Below are positions 40,006-50,020 of a stretch of DNA of 64,000 nucleotides, piece by piece. The first letter of the stretch is position 1. Every line of letters starts with the position of its first letter. The notes beneath the pieces are model-generated. The model was not told the DNA's origin, did no database searches, and saw nothing but the letters and a program-made list of their open reading frames with translations. The stretch comes from Thuidium tamariscinum (taxonomy: Eukaryota > Streptophyta > Bryopsida > Hypnales > Thuidiaceae). The translations under genes were made by a program, and so were the position numbers. The DNA lies in NCBI GenBank assembly GCA_947034885.2, contig OX344753.2, positions 16,554,001 to 16,618,000 of the forward strand. Reading direction: 5' to 3'.

Positions 40006-40563
40006 CCTCGTCAACGAGGACTATATGAGTTGAGTATAGTTCAAACCAAAACATTGGCATTGATCCAAAGAATGTGCAAATATTGTCATTCAAAATTTTT
40101 TTGTTAAGAACAGCCCAACAATCTTAGCATTTTTCAATTAGATTCGAAGTTGTTTTGAGTGTCCTCGTCAACGAGGACTCCTCGAAATAGTCGTGCGTAA
40201 TTCAACCTAACGATCTAAACAAAGAATGTATAATTTTAGGTTTTTTTGTCAATGAAGATTTCCCAAAAGGGCTGTAAGCAAACCAATGTTGATTAGGGTA
40301 GCTGCCGTTTTGGGTATCCTCGTCAACGAGGACTCCTCAAAACTGCAGGCCCCGCAATTGCTGCCCCCCCCGAAAATACACAAAACTTTGAACTAGAAAT
40401 GACAGAGAAAAAATTAAAAGAGAAAACAAACCTCGATGTCTGGCTGAGTGTCTTCTTGCGTTCCACGCGAAGCCACCGCCGAACGCTCTGCAAATTCTCC
40501 CTCTTCCATCTGCAGCAACAATCACCACAAATCGTACGCAAAAAAGATGCCTCGTCAACGAGC
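40006..40563. promoter_or_regulatory. four copies of palindrome CCTCGTCAACGAGG
   Basis: Copies at 40006-40019, 40163-40176, 40318-40331 and 40550-40563 (last base differs). The first three sit in intron 1 at spacings of about 156 bp within a diverged tandem repeat. The fourth is about 40 bp upstream of the ATG at 40509. CCTCGT and ACGAGG are perfect inverted halves around CA. A binding site for a dimeric regulator is plausible but unproven. Confidence 0.65.
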
Positions 40564-41225
40564 GATCTTCCTCTACGCCAAACCCTCAGCAACTTCGACG
40601 CACGATTGGACTGGTTTGCAATGCTGGCCTCGGGGAAGGGGAAAAAAAAAAAAAAAAAAAAAAAGAGTACAAAATTGGTAGATTTAGGTCAGCGCTTTAT
40701 TTTGAATAGCAAATGTAATTTTGAGTAATTTGGTTTGAAATTTTTTTCATACGTAGATTATAACCTTACAGTTCACTCCAAATTTTTTTAGAATTTTTAG
40801 ACTCACTACTGATTTTACAAAAATCCTCAAAGTTCACAAAAAAGTTTGCAGGCAAGATTTGCCTAAAAATCTTCCGATTCTGAAGATTTCAGACCAAGTT
40901 CCAATCTGCTGAAATCGTTTTTAGGCCATAAAACATTCAATAACCATCCAATTTTTATGTGCCATATACCGTTGGAATCGTCTTCTTAAAATACACAAGA
41001 AGGTCTTCCCTGTCAAATGCAGCTCTACCAAAAAAAAATTCATACTAATTCAACAAACAACCTAATCATTTTGGTATCTATTCTTCTATACTTTCAAGCA
41101 TCTTCTGACTTTGTTATGTAATGAACTAGTAAATAAGTACTTAACAAGTGTTCTTCTAAACAAATTCTCACTACATCTTATTTACAACATCAACTTCAAA
41201 TGATCAAATAATATGATATACTTAC

Positions 41226-41600
41226 CAAATCTTGTCTACTTTGGGCAAGTTCTTCGCTATCTTCGTCACTCTCGTCCTCGCTCTCGTCCTTACTCTGATC
41301 GTCTTCTTCGCCATGTATGTTGTCCTCATCTCTTTCAACCATAGATACTGGTTCTTCAATAATCTTATCAAGACATGAAATACCGTCACCAACTATGTCG
41401 GCCACTTCTTGGTCACCAAAATCAAGTGCTTTAGACGTCTCACTATAGCTATGCTTTCATCTACTTAAAATTTTGGCCCCTCTCATCTTAGCTCTTGATT
41501 TGGCCTTCGGAGTTGTGTAATATAGTTTGCGTCTTTTTCTCTTCTTTTTTATCAACCTACTTGCAATCTGAGACTTAAGGATCTTGATTTCTTCAAGCAT
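41226..41600 (-). pseudogene. exon coding a basic-then-acidic protein; possible 5' exon of the methyltransferase gene
   Basis: An ATG at 41600 opens MLEEIKILKSQIASRLIKKK, followed by RKRRK, a strong nuclear-localisation-like basic block. It runs 125 codons to a consensus donor (TTG|GTAAGT at 41226/41225). The second half is very acidic (KDESEDESDEDSEEL). One TGA interrupts it at 41457-41459. The exon ends in phase 0. The next good acceptor on this strand (TGCTGCAG at 40510-40517) sits exactly before the ATG at 40509, also phase 0. It may therefore be the true first exon of the ParB/methyltransferase gene rather than a separate gene. The first 47 codons are easily missed because the stop splits the frame. 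Confidence 0.55.
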
Positions 41601-42828
41601 CTAATCTACCACACATACATTCCGAAACAAGCATCACAATGATACCGTCTTTATCACCTCCAAATTATCTATCATTCAATCCTACTAGCTGTAGACATAG
41701 TTCTAACAAACATTGAGTCTAATTTAAATAATGTTTTTGGCTATTCAAAGCCTTCAAAAATTGACAAAGGTGCATTATTCTCATCTCTCACAAATCTACA
41801 ATCTTCTTTCACAACAAGAGTAAAAATCACCTACTAGATGCATAGCTACTGTAACACAAACTCAAAATGCTTTCAAGACCAAAGAAGTATTACAATGATG
41901 TCCTACAACTTTAATAAAGATGGTAAGCAAGATGTACTAACAAGAAAAACTTAAACTCTCTGGCAACGATAAATGACAATTGTATAAGTCTGAAGTTTAT
42001 TCAAATTTTGAAATCTGACGGATTTGTTATTCTAAATGTTATTTTTTGTATAAATACTCTATCAATCTTCTACTATAACGTAAACCTGCAGGTGGATTTG
42101 GCGCTCCCACTACTTAAATGTTTGTATTTCCTTTGATTCTTTGTTCCTGTTTCATACAAATGACGGCTACTTCTAATGTGGGCTACTTCTAATATAGGCC
42201 ACTTCAAACTAAAATCTTCACATATACTATATTTCATTTATTTTTTAATTCATAATTCATATTTATTATTAAATTAATTAATGTTAGACATGTTTATTTT
42301 CAAAATCGGATCATCACTAATCTAACTATGTTGACCACTTCAAACCAACATCTTAACATATACTATATTTCATTTATTTTTTAATTCATAATTCATAATC
42401 ATTATTAAATTAATTAACATGAGACATGTTTATTTTCATAATTAGATTTTTATTAATCTAATTAATTTATTCAAGTTTATACTATTATTAATAAATTTGG
42501 TACTATGCTTTATTGTCTACTATGTCAGTATATCAGTATGTCAGTATGTCACCATTAGGTGTTTTTAGTTTGCTTCTCTTTTCTAATGAGGTTCTTTTAA
42601 GGGATCAAGATTAATGTCACTTCTTGAACTTTTGTCAGAATTCATCATTGAGAAATTTTCAAACGATTTCCTAACTATTGCTAAAGCCGTTGTAAACTAC
42701 TTCATCATCATATTTGCTAACTACATATTTGTTTCCAGCACAATCTATTTCTTTTCAATTCATTTCTTCTGAGTGCAGTATGGACGTAAATTAGAATGGT
42801 ATCTTCATGAGACTTCAATCTTTAAGCA
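41601..42828. promoter_or_regulatory. divergent intergenic region between the two transposon genes
   Basis: About 1.2 kb, AT-rich, between the minus-strand exon at 41600 and the transposase ATG at 42829. It contains a tandem pair of about 135-bp units (about 42197-42470) sharing CATATACTATATTTCATTTA. It probably holds both promoters; no individual site is assigned. Confidence 0.55.
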
Positions 42829-43290
42829 ATGGTAGACTTTACAGAGATGGCTATTGTAAGGGCGAATAGTGAAGGGATTCCAATAACGTTTCTAGTAGGC
42901 AAAGATGGATTTGCTGTGGTTTCTGCGTTTCGATTAAGTTTTAGGTTTCAGTTGAACGAGGACTCACTTTATATTGATGAAGAGGTGTTCGATGATCATA
43001 GTGGAGACCTTACTCACACAATTGGTCAAGTCCCTGTTTCAGATGGTGCTGGTAGATTGTGGCATTTGAAGCCTGGTCAATTTAGGGTGTATGGATTGCG
43101 TGAATCCATTATGGTAACTTCTACAAGTGTTTTTACACCTCGTCAGTCCTCTACGTCCTCTCGTGAAACACCTTTAACAACACAAGTTAAATTAGAGCCT
43201 GGTTTGAATGATGTCACCATTCTAAGTGATGATTCTGATGACAATTCTCCCAAGCAACTGCAAAGCTCTAAGATTCGATGTCATGAGTCA

Positions 43291-43488
43291 ACTTTACCAA
43301 GTTCTAGTACTTTGCCCAGTTCTAGTATATTGCCAAGCTCTAGTATTTTGCCCAATTCTAGTATTTTGCCCAATTCTAGTACTTTGCCCAGCTCAAGTAC
43401 TTTACCCAGCTCGAGTACTTTACCCAGCTCAAGTACTTTACCCAGCTCAAGTATTTTGCCCAGCTCTAGTGCTTTGCCGAGTTCTTAT
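43291..43488 (+). repeat. 18-bp coding tandem repeat (TLPSSS), 11 units
   Basis: In-frame hexapeptides T/I/A-L-P-S/N-S-S in the transposase exon 1, from 43291 to 43488. Third-position differences between units show it is not brand new. It forms a flexible Ser/Pro linker between the SUMO-related motifs and the Cys-rich module. Confidence 0.9.
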
Positions 43489-45093
43489 GAGCCATTATTT
43501 GCCAATCCCTCTAGTAGCAACGAATCTATTACATCTGTCATTGATTGTTTAAGAGAATTGCGTACACTGAAGGGATGTAGAAATGTCTTGAAAAAAATTG
43601 ATTATGACACTATTACTATTCATAGAGTGAGCGTATTACCTCCAACTTTCAATGGAGATGTCATTTTTGAGTTTCCACCACTTATTACCTCCACTGCTCT
43701 ATCTCAAGCTAAGCAAATGAGTGGGATGGATAAGCGGTATGATGCGCATGTCTGGTCTAAAACTATTACAACAAATATAACAAATACCATGGGATTATCA
43801 TTCCGTACATCTTCATGTGTAGGACATCTTCAGTGCATCAATCCAGGCTGTGAGTTTCTTAGTCGTATTCATCGAACCAAGCCTGTTAATGAACTAGAAT
43901 GGGAAGGGTTCACACCATCACTATTTGAAGTAGGAAGTGCACATCCTCAAAGATCAACACTTGTTTGTAAAATATGCAAGCAACCTCCATCCTGTATTGC
44001 TCGATGTTCTACAAGGGTATATTATGTGTTTGGAAAACAGAACTTCTCTCGTGCATTTGTACATCTTGACATTCATCAACATCCTGTCAAAGATGGTGAA
44101 CTCAGAGACATCAAGGAGCGAACCCGTATTCTTATTGGTGAACAAATGGAGAGAACACCAGTTGCGACAAATTCTTCAATTGTGTTGGAGGCTACAAAAG
44201 AACTTGTGGGAAAATTATTGCTACGTCCAGATGGAGTTCCAGTGAAGACCCTCAACATTGATGAACTTCTTCCAGTTCTTGACAAGTGCAAATATTTCAG
44301 CTCTCCAAATATTCGAAATGAGGTAACTTCATTCAAATACTTAAGGAGGTTTGGAGTTATGGATAGCATTACAAAATTGAGGGGTACAAGCTCTTGGGCA
44401 TTTGTTCAAGAGAATAAATTTCCAGGTCAAGGATCGGATATGGATAAAGTTTTTGTCTTCAAAATGTCGGAAGTTGGACCCGGTAGTGGAGTAGACTTGG
44501 TCAAGCGAATGCAACCCAACGGTGACCTTCAGGATGCTTGGTTAATGTTTGATCATATTAAACGTGTTAAAGATTGGACTACCATGGCATGTCATGTCTA
44601 CGACTCCATGTATTGTCGTGTTATGACTATTGCCATCTGTGATATGCAATCTGAAGACTGTGCTGCTCAAATTGTATTTTAGAAAAACTTGAATTCGGTT
44701 CTTGCAAGACATGGTGTATCTCACCTTAAATTCAAGGGATTTATGGCTGATAGTGCCCAAACAAATTGGAATGCTGTGAGGACAATCTATGGATCAGGTG
44801 ACATTCATATTCCAATGGAAAACCAAGAAAGGACTTGTCTTTTCCATTGGACTCAATCAATGGAAAAGCATACAAAAGCTGATATTCGATCAGACTTACA
44901 AGATCAGCATCGTTTGCTATGCAAACAATACAAGAATGCTATTTCCTCTGAAGAATCAGAAACTCGATATCTTGCCATCGAAGCTTGGTGGTTATCATCT
45001 GGTGCTACGACAGAAGAAGGACTTCATCGATTGGAACTTTGGCTATCGTTTTGGCATTTCCGTTACCACCAATGGGGAGGATTTGAACAACTT

Positions 45094-45711
45094 GTAAGTA
45101 TCTATTCTTCATCTATTCTATTTCAAATATCTATTTGTTTAAATCTATTTATAGCAAAAAATTCAAAATTTAATTTTATAACCATTACTAATCATTTGGA
45201 CAATGTCAATTTGAAAATGTATGTATAGTATACATGATTTCACTACAATTCTTATAATTACTATAAATAGATCATCAAAGACAGTATGGGTTATTATTTA
45301 TTGCATTATTAATCAAAAAAATTATATTAAATTAGAGACTAATAATCCTTGTCAACAAAGATCATGAGATTTGAATCTTCAATCATTTTATTTTTGTAAC
45401 ACTGAAAGTAGACATAATTTAGCATGTCTTGCCACTTCATCAACGACAATGACACAGCTTAACCTCCTTTCCTAGTTTTTTGATAAAAAAATGACATGAA
45501 CTAAAAAAGAGGTCTGTTTTCTTTGTCTTTGATGATAGAAAGTTTATTGTCTTTTCTTGATTCATATTATAATTTCCTTCTTACTTTGATTACTAGTTAT
45601 ACTATCAATATTAATAGTAATAATGTTATACTTACAATACATTTATATTTTTTTCTAACAAAATTTTCATTTTTGATTTCATTGTCATTTCAAAATCTGA
45701 GTGAATCTGAG
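45094..45711 (+). other. intron of the transposase gene
   Basis: 618 bp, GTAAGT donor and CTGAG acceptor, AT-rich, with TTCTAAC near 45653-45659 as a candidate branch site. Both sides are phase 0. Confidence 0.8.
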
Positions 45712-47162
45712 CTCGCGGAAATGCCTTCTTGCAATTTAGCCGAAACTGTCCATAACAAGTGGCTTCAACAATCTGGAAATCGAGGAAACGATTTATACAT
45801 TGCCACTGTTGACGACTATGTAAGAGCCTTTATGCAAATGGTCAAGTATTATCAATATCTTAAAGGCAATCAAGCTGGAACAGGATCTGGAAAGGAAGAA
45901 TTGTTACTCCGAGTTGCTCAACGATCAGCGCAACGATCGGGGAATCCAAAGGTGCTCACTGAAGCTATGTCCAACATTCCAGAAGTGAAAGAATTTCTCA
46001 ATAGGGAGCCTTGTCTTGAAGGTGAAGAAGTATTTGGATCACAAAAACGCAAGCCAGATATGCCATTGGGCTGTGAATATGATTCATACCGCCCGGACAA
46101 AGTGAATTTTTCTCATCCACGCATTCAAATGAGGTCGAAAAGAGCCTCCACAGTCACTCAAAATTTGAATCCTATTATTGAAGATGTTATTCCAACTGCA
46201 GATACTGAGATGGAGGATCCGATGACAACTGAGGGCAATTTAAGAGAAGGTTTTACTTACAGAGTTCCTCATGTGTCAGCAATTCAAGAGAGCAACTGTG
46301 ATGAGTTTCAGTGGCACATTGCAAGGCTTCCTAAATCCTCAGCAAAGGCTTGCTTTGCCCTCCAAGCTATTTCGAAGAAGAAGTATACAGCAAGGATTGT
46401 CCAAAGCAATATTGCTACAGCAGCACCAACGTATACAGGAATGATGACCAATTATAAGAAAAATCGAAATGAGCAAATGCAATTTTTCTTTTGCAATGAC
46501 GACATTGAACGTTGTGTGAAGGGTACAAGTCAGAAGTGGGTGTTGTCAAGACCTAATGTCCCTGCCATATGGCCTGTCAAAATGGGTACCAATTTGTCAA
46601 AGCAAGAGATTTTGGCATTTGAAACTGCTGGCTTTCAGCTTCCACAACGTCAAGTTATTTCACCCCGAAGACTATTTGGTGGAGAAGCAGGTTTAGATTT
46701 GGTCTCTGCTTATCCTGTTCCATGTATACCAGATGAGCATCCAAAAATTCGGTCAGGGAAAACCATTCGTCGGAATCCAAAGGCGCCAACAGTAAAACAC
46801 GCGAACAATTGTGCATCTGCAATTACACTAAAGGCATGCATTTGTCGGGTAACAATGGTTCCTCACCCTGGATTTGGTTGCATTGTTTGCCTTGACTCTG
46901 GATTGGAGCCAAAAATTGAACAATATATGCTTACTATTTCATCATTTCCAGAGTGTTCATGTCCATACTTCAAGAAATGGCTACAAAGTCATTAGGCAAG
47001 CGAGGACAATGGGCAAATTGTAAGCATCTCTATTTTGTTTTTACAATCATTTGCAACCTTGAGTCAGCAATAGATGCCTTCATTCATGCCCCAAGTTTCA
47101 GTTTCAATGAAGTCAAGAAGATCCTTCTTAGTGGGATATTAAATCATTTAGCTCTAAGTTAG

Positions 47163-47801
47163 ATTTTTTATTGTAAAACAGTATCAACTTTTGTACCTTC
47201 TGTACTCATCAATGTATATGTAGTGAGACTAAAAGGGCCACTACTTCCATTTCACTTTCAGCATTGAGATTACTGTATAATTTTTGTTGTTTTCCTTATA
47301 CCTATATTTTGCATTATGGTTTATTATATTCCATCATTGATATCATGTATTTGTACCTTCATTCTCTTCTAACCATTGTGTTTTGATTTTAATTTTTTAG
47401 TTTATAATTCAAATTCTCTCATTTGTTTTTGAAACAAAATACACAATCATCAATTCTAAAAATGTCCACGGTAATGGGTCTATTTGAGATTTATTATATG
47501 ACACAAAAGCAATTCAATTCAACTCTCAACTTCTTTGGTTTTAAGACAATTTATTTCCACGATCATAGGCACTGTCGTAGTGAAGTTACAATTTTGAATG
47601 GTATATATTTTGATTTTTACCTTTTTCATCTGTTCTTTTCGTCCATTGTCTTCTATTTTTGCATCCAACTTCATCCATTTTTTCCATCTACTTTCATCTA
47701 TTTTTCATCTACTTTCATCTACTTTCATCTACTTTCATCCATTTTTTCCATCCACTTTCATCCATTTTCATGCAACTTTATTTTTTTTCATCCCAAATCA
47801 A
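47163..47801. other. right subterminal non-coding DNA of the transposon
   Basis: Contains the transposase 3' flank and a short TTCATCYA-rich minisatellite at about 47685-47775. No gene is supported. Confidence 0.5.
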
Positions 47802-47865
47802 TGCTCCCCGCTCACAACTTGCTGCTCACCGCTCACCGCTCATCGCTCACGTACTAGGGACGTTG
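47802..47865. repeat. right terminal region with phased 7-mers
   Basis: Read inward from 47865, 15 bases (CAACGTCCCTAGTAC) are followed by 7-mers GTGAGCG, ATGAGCG, GTGAGCG, GTGAGCA, a degenerate GCAAGTT, GTGAGCG and GGGAGCA. The 15-bp offset and the single degenerate unit followed by two good ones are mirrored at the left end. Confidence 0.88.
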
Positions 47866-47875
47866 TATCAAGAAA

Positions 47876-49282
47876 TCCACTCTTGTATGCCCACTAAATT
47901 ATGATGATTGCCATTCTATGTGGTCTCTTTATATCAAGTACTTCAACACAAAAAGACAAAGAAAAATATTGTCATGATTATATGTTGACTCTCTTTTACT
48001 ATATAATTAGTCTTCTTGCTTTCATTAGTATCTTTTTGTAGAATTAGATGTTGTAGCCTTGAGCTATAAGGGCAAAACACCCATTCCCGTGCATGTTCCT
48101 TGGAATGGACCATAGATTTACCCAATCGTGTCAGTAGACTTTCTTTAATGTGTTCGCTACATGTGTAATTATAATTAGTTGACACAGTTGAAGGACACAT
48201 AAGAGAATCTGGTTGGCTGAATACTGATTTTCGCAGGGTTCAGTTTTGGAGGCACCTACTAGACAGTTTCACAAATTTAGGGAGCCAACACTTTGAAAAT
48301 TTGTAGAAATTACATATTGCATCGTAAAAATCTTGTTTTTTTAAATATTCATGATTTTCACTCGCTAATACTAGAAAAATGTCATTTTTAGAAAACACTG
48401 CTTCCAACTATGCTGAATTCCTTATTTGCACGGTTTTGGGTGTTTCCACTATATAGTGCATCAGTTTTCAAGCATGCCTTTAATGTCAGTCAATTTGGAG
48501 GTTCACTATTAGTTAGTTTAAAGGGCCAAAATTTAAACAACTATAAAGGATGTTCTTAATACGCTTAACTTCATGATTTATAGCTTCCGTGTTCAAAGCT
48601 TTCAACTTCAATTTACTTTTGCTCAATAGAATGTAATTTGAAGTGTATTGTAAGAGATTTGGATATTGAAGGCTCCGTAAGTGATTCTGATTTTTTCTAC
48701 TCTTTGGAATTGTACAATTTATTCAAACTTTAAATTAGAAATATAAATGGTTTGAGATGGCCCCAAACTACCAGGTGATGTGGTGAGGTATCCAAATTGA
48801 ATGGCGTGGCTGTATGTTTGATACTTGGCAACGACATGTCCTTTACCTTGTGTGAAATTAGTCTTTCTTCCTGATGGAAAAACAAGACGCTAAACTTGTC
48901 ATTCAAAGGTTTGCAAGACGAATTTTGTATTTTGCATAGTAATTGTAAAAAAAAGGCCCCCTATATTGTACTGTCTTAAACTCTTAATTCTATGTTCTTC
49001 CCTCCTAGCAAATATGGGGCCTTTGATTGCAAAGATGAATTCCAAATTTGCAAATTTTATCATGTGTGGCAAATAATAAAATTCTCGTGTTTTCAGTTCT
49101 CTAGGGAATAAATTCACCTTTCAAGCCCACTTCCAATCATGGAACAATCCTTCTACTATGTTTTCTGAACAAGCTTGTTTCAAAAAAAGAAAAAAGAAGA
49201 AGAAAAGTAGAAAAAATAGAAACCAATTGACTTTCCCACATTTGGGAATAGAGGGTAAATCCGGTCTTTTGGATATGCTCCA
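47876..49282. other. unit B intergenic DNA right of the transposon
   Basis: Co-linear with 10251-11287 of unit A except for the 380-bp element at 48069-48448. No gene is supported. Confidence 0.5.
48069..48448. mobile_element. 380-bp TIR element unique to unit B
   Basis: Absent from A at about 10446. Ends read AGGGCAAAACACCCATTCCC on the left and, inward from the right, TGGAAACACCCAAAACCGTG, both leading to CCGTGCA. CTATA is found at both borders (48064-48068 and 48449-48453), suggesting a target duplication. No coding capacity; family not recognised. Confidence 0.75.
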
Positions 49283-49860
49283 ACACGATTTCTGAAATCA
49301 TGGTTTGTTATTGAGCTCAATATGACCTGGAGGGATAAAGACAAGAAATCTTTTCACCAAAGACTGCATGGCACTAGCTGCAAACAGTTTCAGTTTAGCT
49401 CAATTCACAAATTATGGCAAATCTATGGCTCCTAGGAAATTGGACTGTCGAATGAGGATGCTGCCTAAGAGGCCCCAATGCAGCATATAAGGTGGGTACA
49501 CCCAAAAGCGCCACTTATTCATACTATACCTAGTTATTGTTATTATGCTGTTCAGATTTTTGTATAGTCTTGTTGGCAAGTGAAAGCATGTTCCAACGCA
49601 CCAAAGAACGGAAGATTTGGATATTGTATGCAAAAGTTATTAACAATCAAAGTTTGTTTTTGAAAGTGCCATCTATAGTCTGGATACATGACTGATTTTG
49701 AAAATGTATGCCCATTGTAGATGGCGCTTTAGGGTGAGGTGCCATTTTGGATGTACCTACCTTATTTAGGATTTTGGCTCCAAAATAACAACCCAAGGAT
49801 CGTGTATTCAAGATGCTTATCTCCGTGCTTCTTTTGGTGGCCAATGAGGCCCTCGCCCTT
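49283..49860. other. unit B-specific segment carrying a MITE
   Basis: About 575 bp is present here but not in A (junction near 11288). It contains the TA-target MITE at 49490-49762. Whether A lost it or B gained it cannot be told from the window. Confidence 0.5.
49490..49762. mobile_element. MITE, AGGTAGGTACACCC family (TA target)
   Basis: The left end is AGGTGGGTACACCC and the right end ATGTACCTACCT, with TA at 49488-49489 and 49763-49764. 273 bp, non-coding, in the reverse internal orientation relative to 5193-5465. Confidence 0.85.
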
Positions 49861-50020
49861 GCCTTGCAGTCCCATGATGACATTCATGCCACATCCAAAC
49901 TGGAGAAAAGGGGTCGAGTTTCCTCTTGTGGGAGGGCCTCAGAGCTTTTGGGGCTGCCAAGAGCCAACTAGCACCACTATTTTTAAAATACACTATATGA
50001 AATGAAATTAGTATTAAAAC

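Larger units (their letters stand above)
33692..40509 (-). pseudogene. ParB-like / beta-class DNA methyltransferase-like gene, 12 exons, disrupted
   Basis: Exons chosen from GT-AG borders and phase: 40509-40432, 39659-39540, 39403-38814, 38707-38512, 37315-37118, 37020-36805, 36712-36474, 36287-35565, 35472-35125, 34591-34327, 34233-34035, 33938-33692. About 1139 residues in all. Exons 1-2 code an acidic N-terminus. Exon 3 has RMIVMDEVRP and later DGNHRVSAW, the ParB/sulfiredoxin-like signature. Exon 8 has a Lys/Glu-rich charged segment after CHRNYTPDSE. Exons 9-11 have a methyltransferase fold in beta-class order: IIADIPENLPVPG (motif IV position), then ALLLIHCDD, then PGDIVLDCKAATS (motif I position) and GRHILALEDD. 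Both catalytic motifs are altered. Lesions: TAG at 38963-38965 just before DGNHR, a 1-bp deletion near 36225-36233, and TGA at 35721-35723. Exon 8 phase is off by exactly one base, which independently supports the deletion. Confidence 0.8.
42829..47162 (+). pseudogene. Mutator-like transposase with SWIM zinc finger, two exons, disrupted
   Basis: Exon 1 is 42829-45093, ending CAACTT|GTAAGT. Exon 2 is 45712-47162, after CTGAG, with TTTCTAAC upstream as branch site. Both borders are phase 0, giving about 1238 residues. The ATG has a TAA three bases upstream in frame, so the start is firm. In order: N-terminal region; SUMO-type site VKLE and acidic motif VTILSDDSDD; 11 hexapeptide repeats; a Cys-rich module (CVGHLQCINPGC to CKIC); a DDE-type core (VYDSMYCRV, GFMADSAQTNW, RTCLFHW); and a C-terminal SWIM finger (CSC…CKH). 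Two lesions: TAG at 44680-44682 where Trp is likely (IVF*KNL), and a 1-bp deletion near 46975 inside the SWIM finger. Adding one base makes exon 2 a whole number of codons. It would cut and join the element's ends. Confidence 0.85.
32567..47865. mobile_element. 15.3-kb Mutator-like transposon with transposase and ParB-methyltransferase genes
   Basis: The element is flanked by the 10-bp direct repeat TATCAAGAAA (32557-32566 and 47866-47875), which occurs once at the empty site in unit A (10241-10250). Each end has 15 bp of weakly matching terminal sequence followed by a phased array of the 7-mer NNGAGCR. Two genes diverge from a central intergenic region of about 1.2 kb: a SWIM-containing transposase on the plus strand and a multi-exon ParB/methyltransferase gene on the minus strand. 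The target duplication length and the zinc-finger/DDE architecture fit the Mutator superfamily. All coding regions carry lesions, so this copy is probably not autonomous now. Confidence 0.9.

Noticed and set aside
40637-40664. A-run as a retroposed poly(A) tail
   Set aside because: No adjacent retrocopy or target duplication is seen; it lies upstream of the helper gene start and is simple sequence.
43226-43552. Alternative 108-codon frame over the TLPSSS repeat
   Set aside because: It is the other-frame shadow of the transposase repeat and has no family motif.
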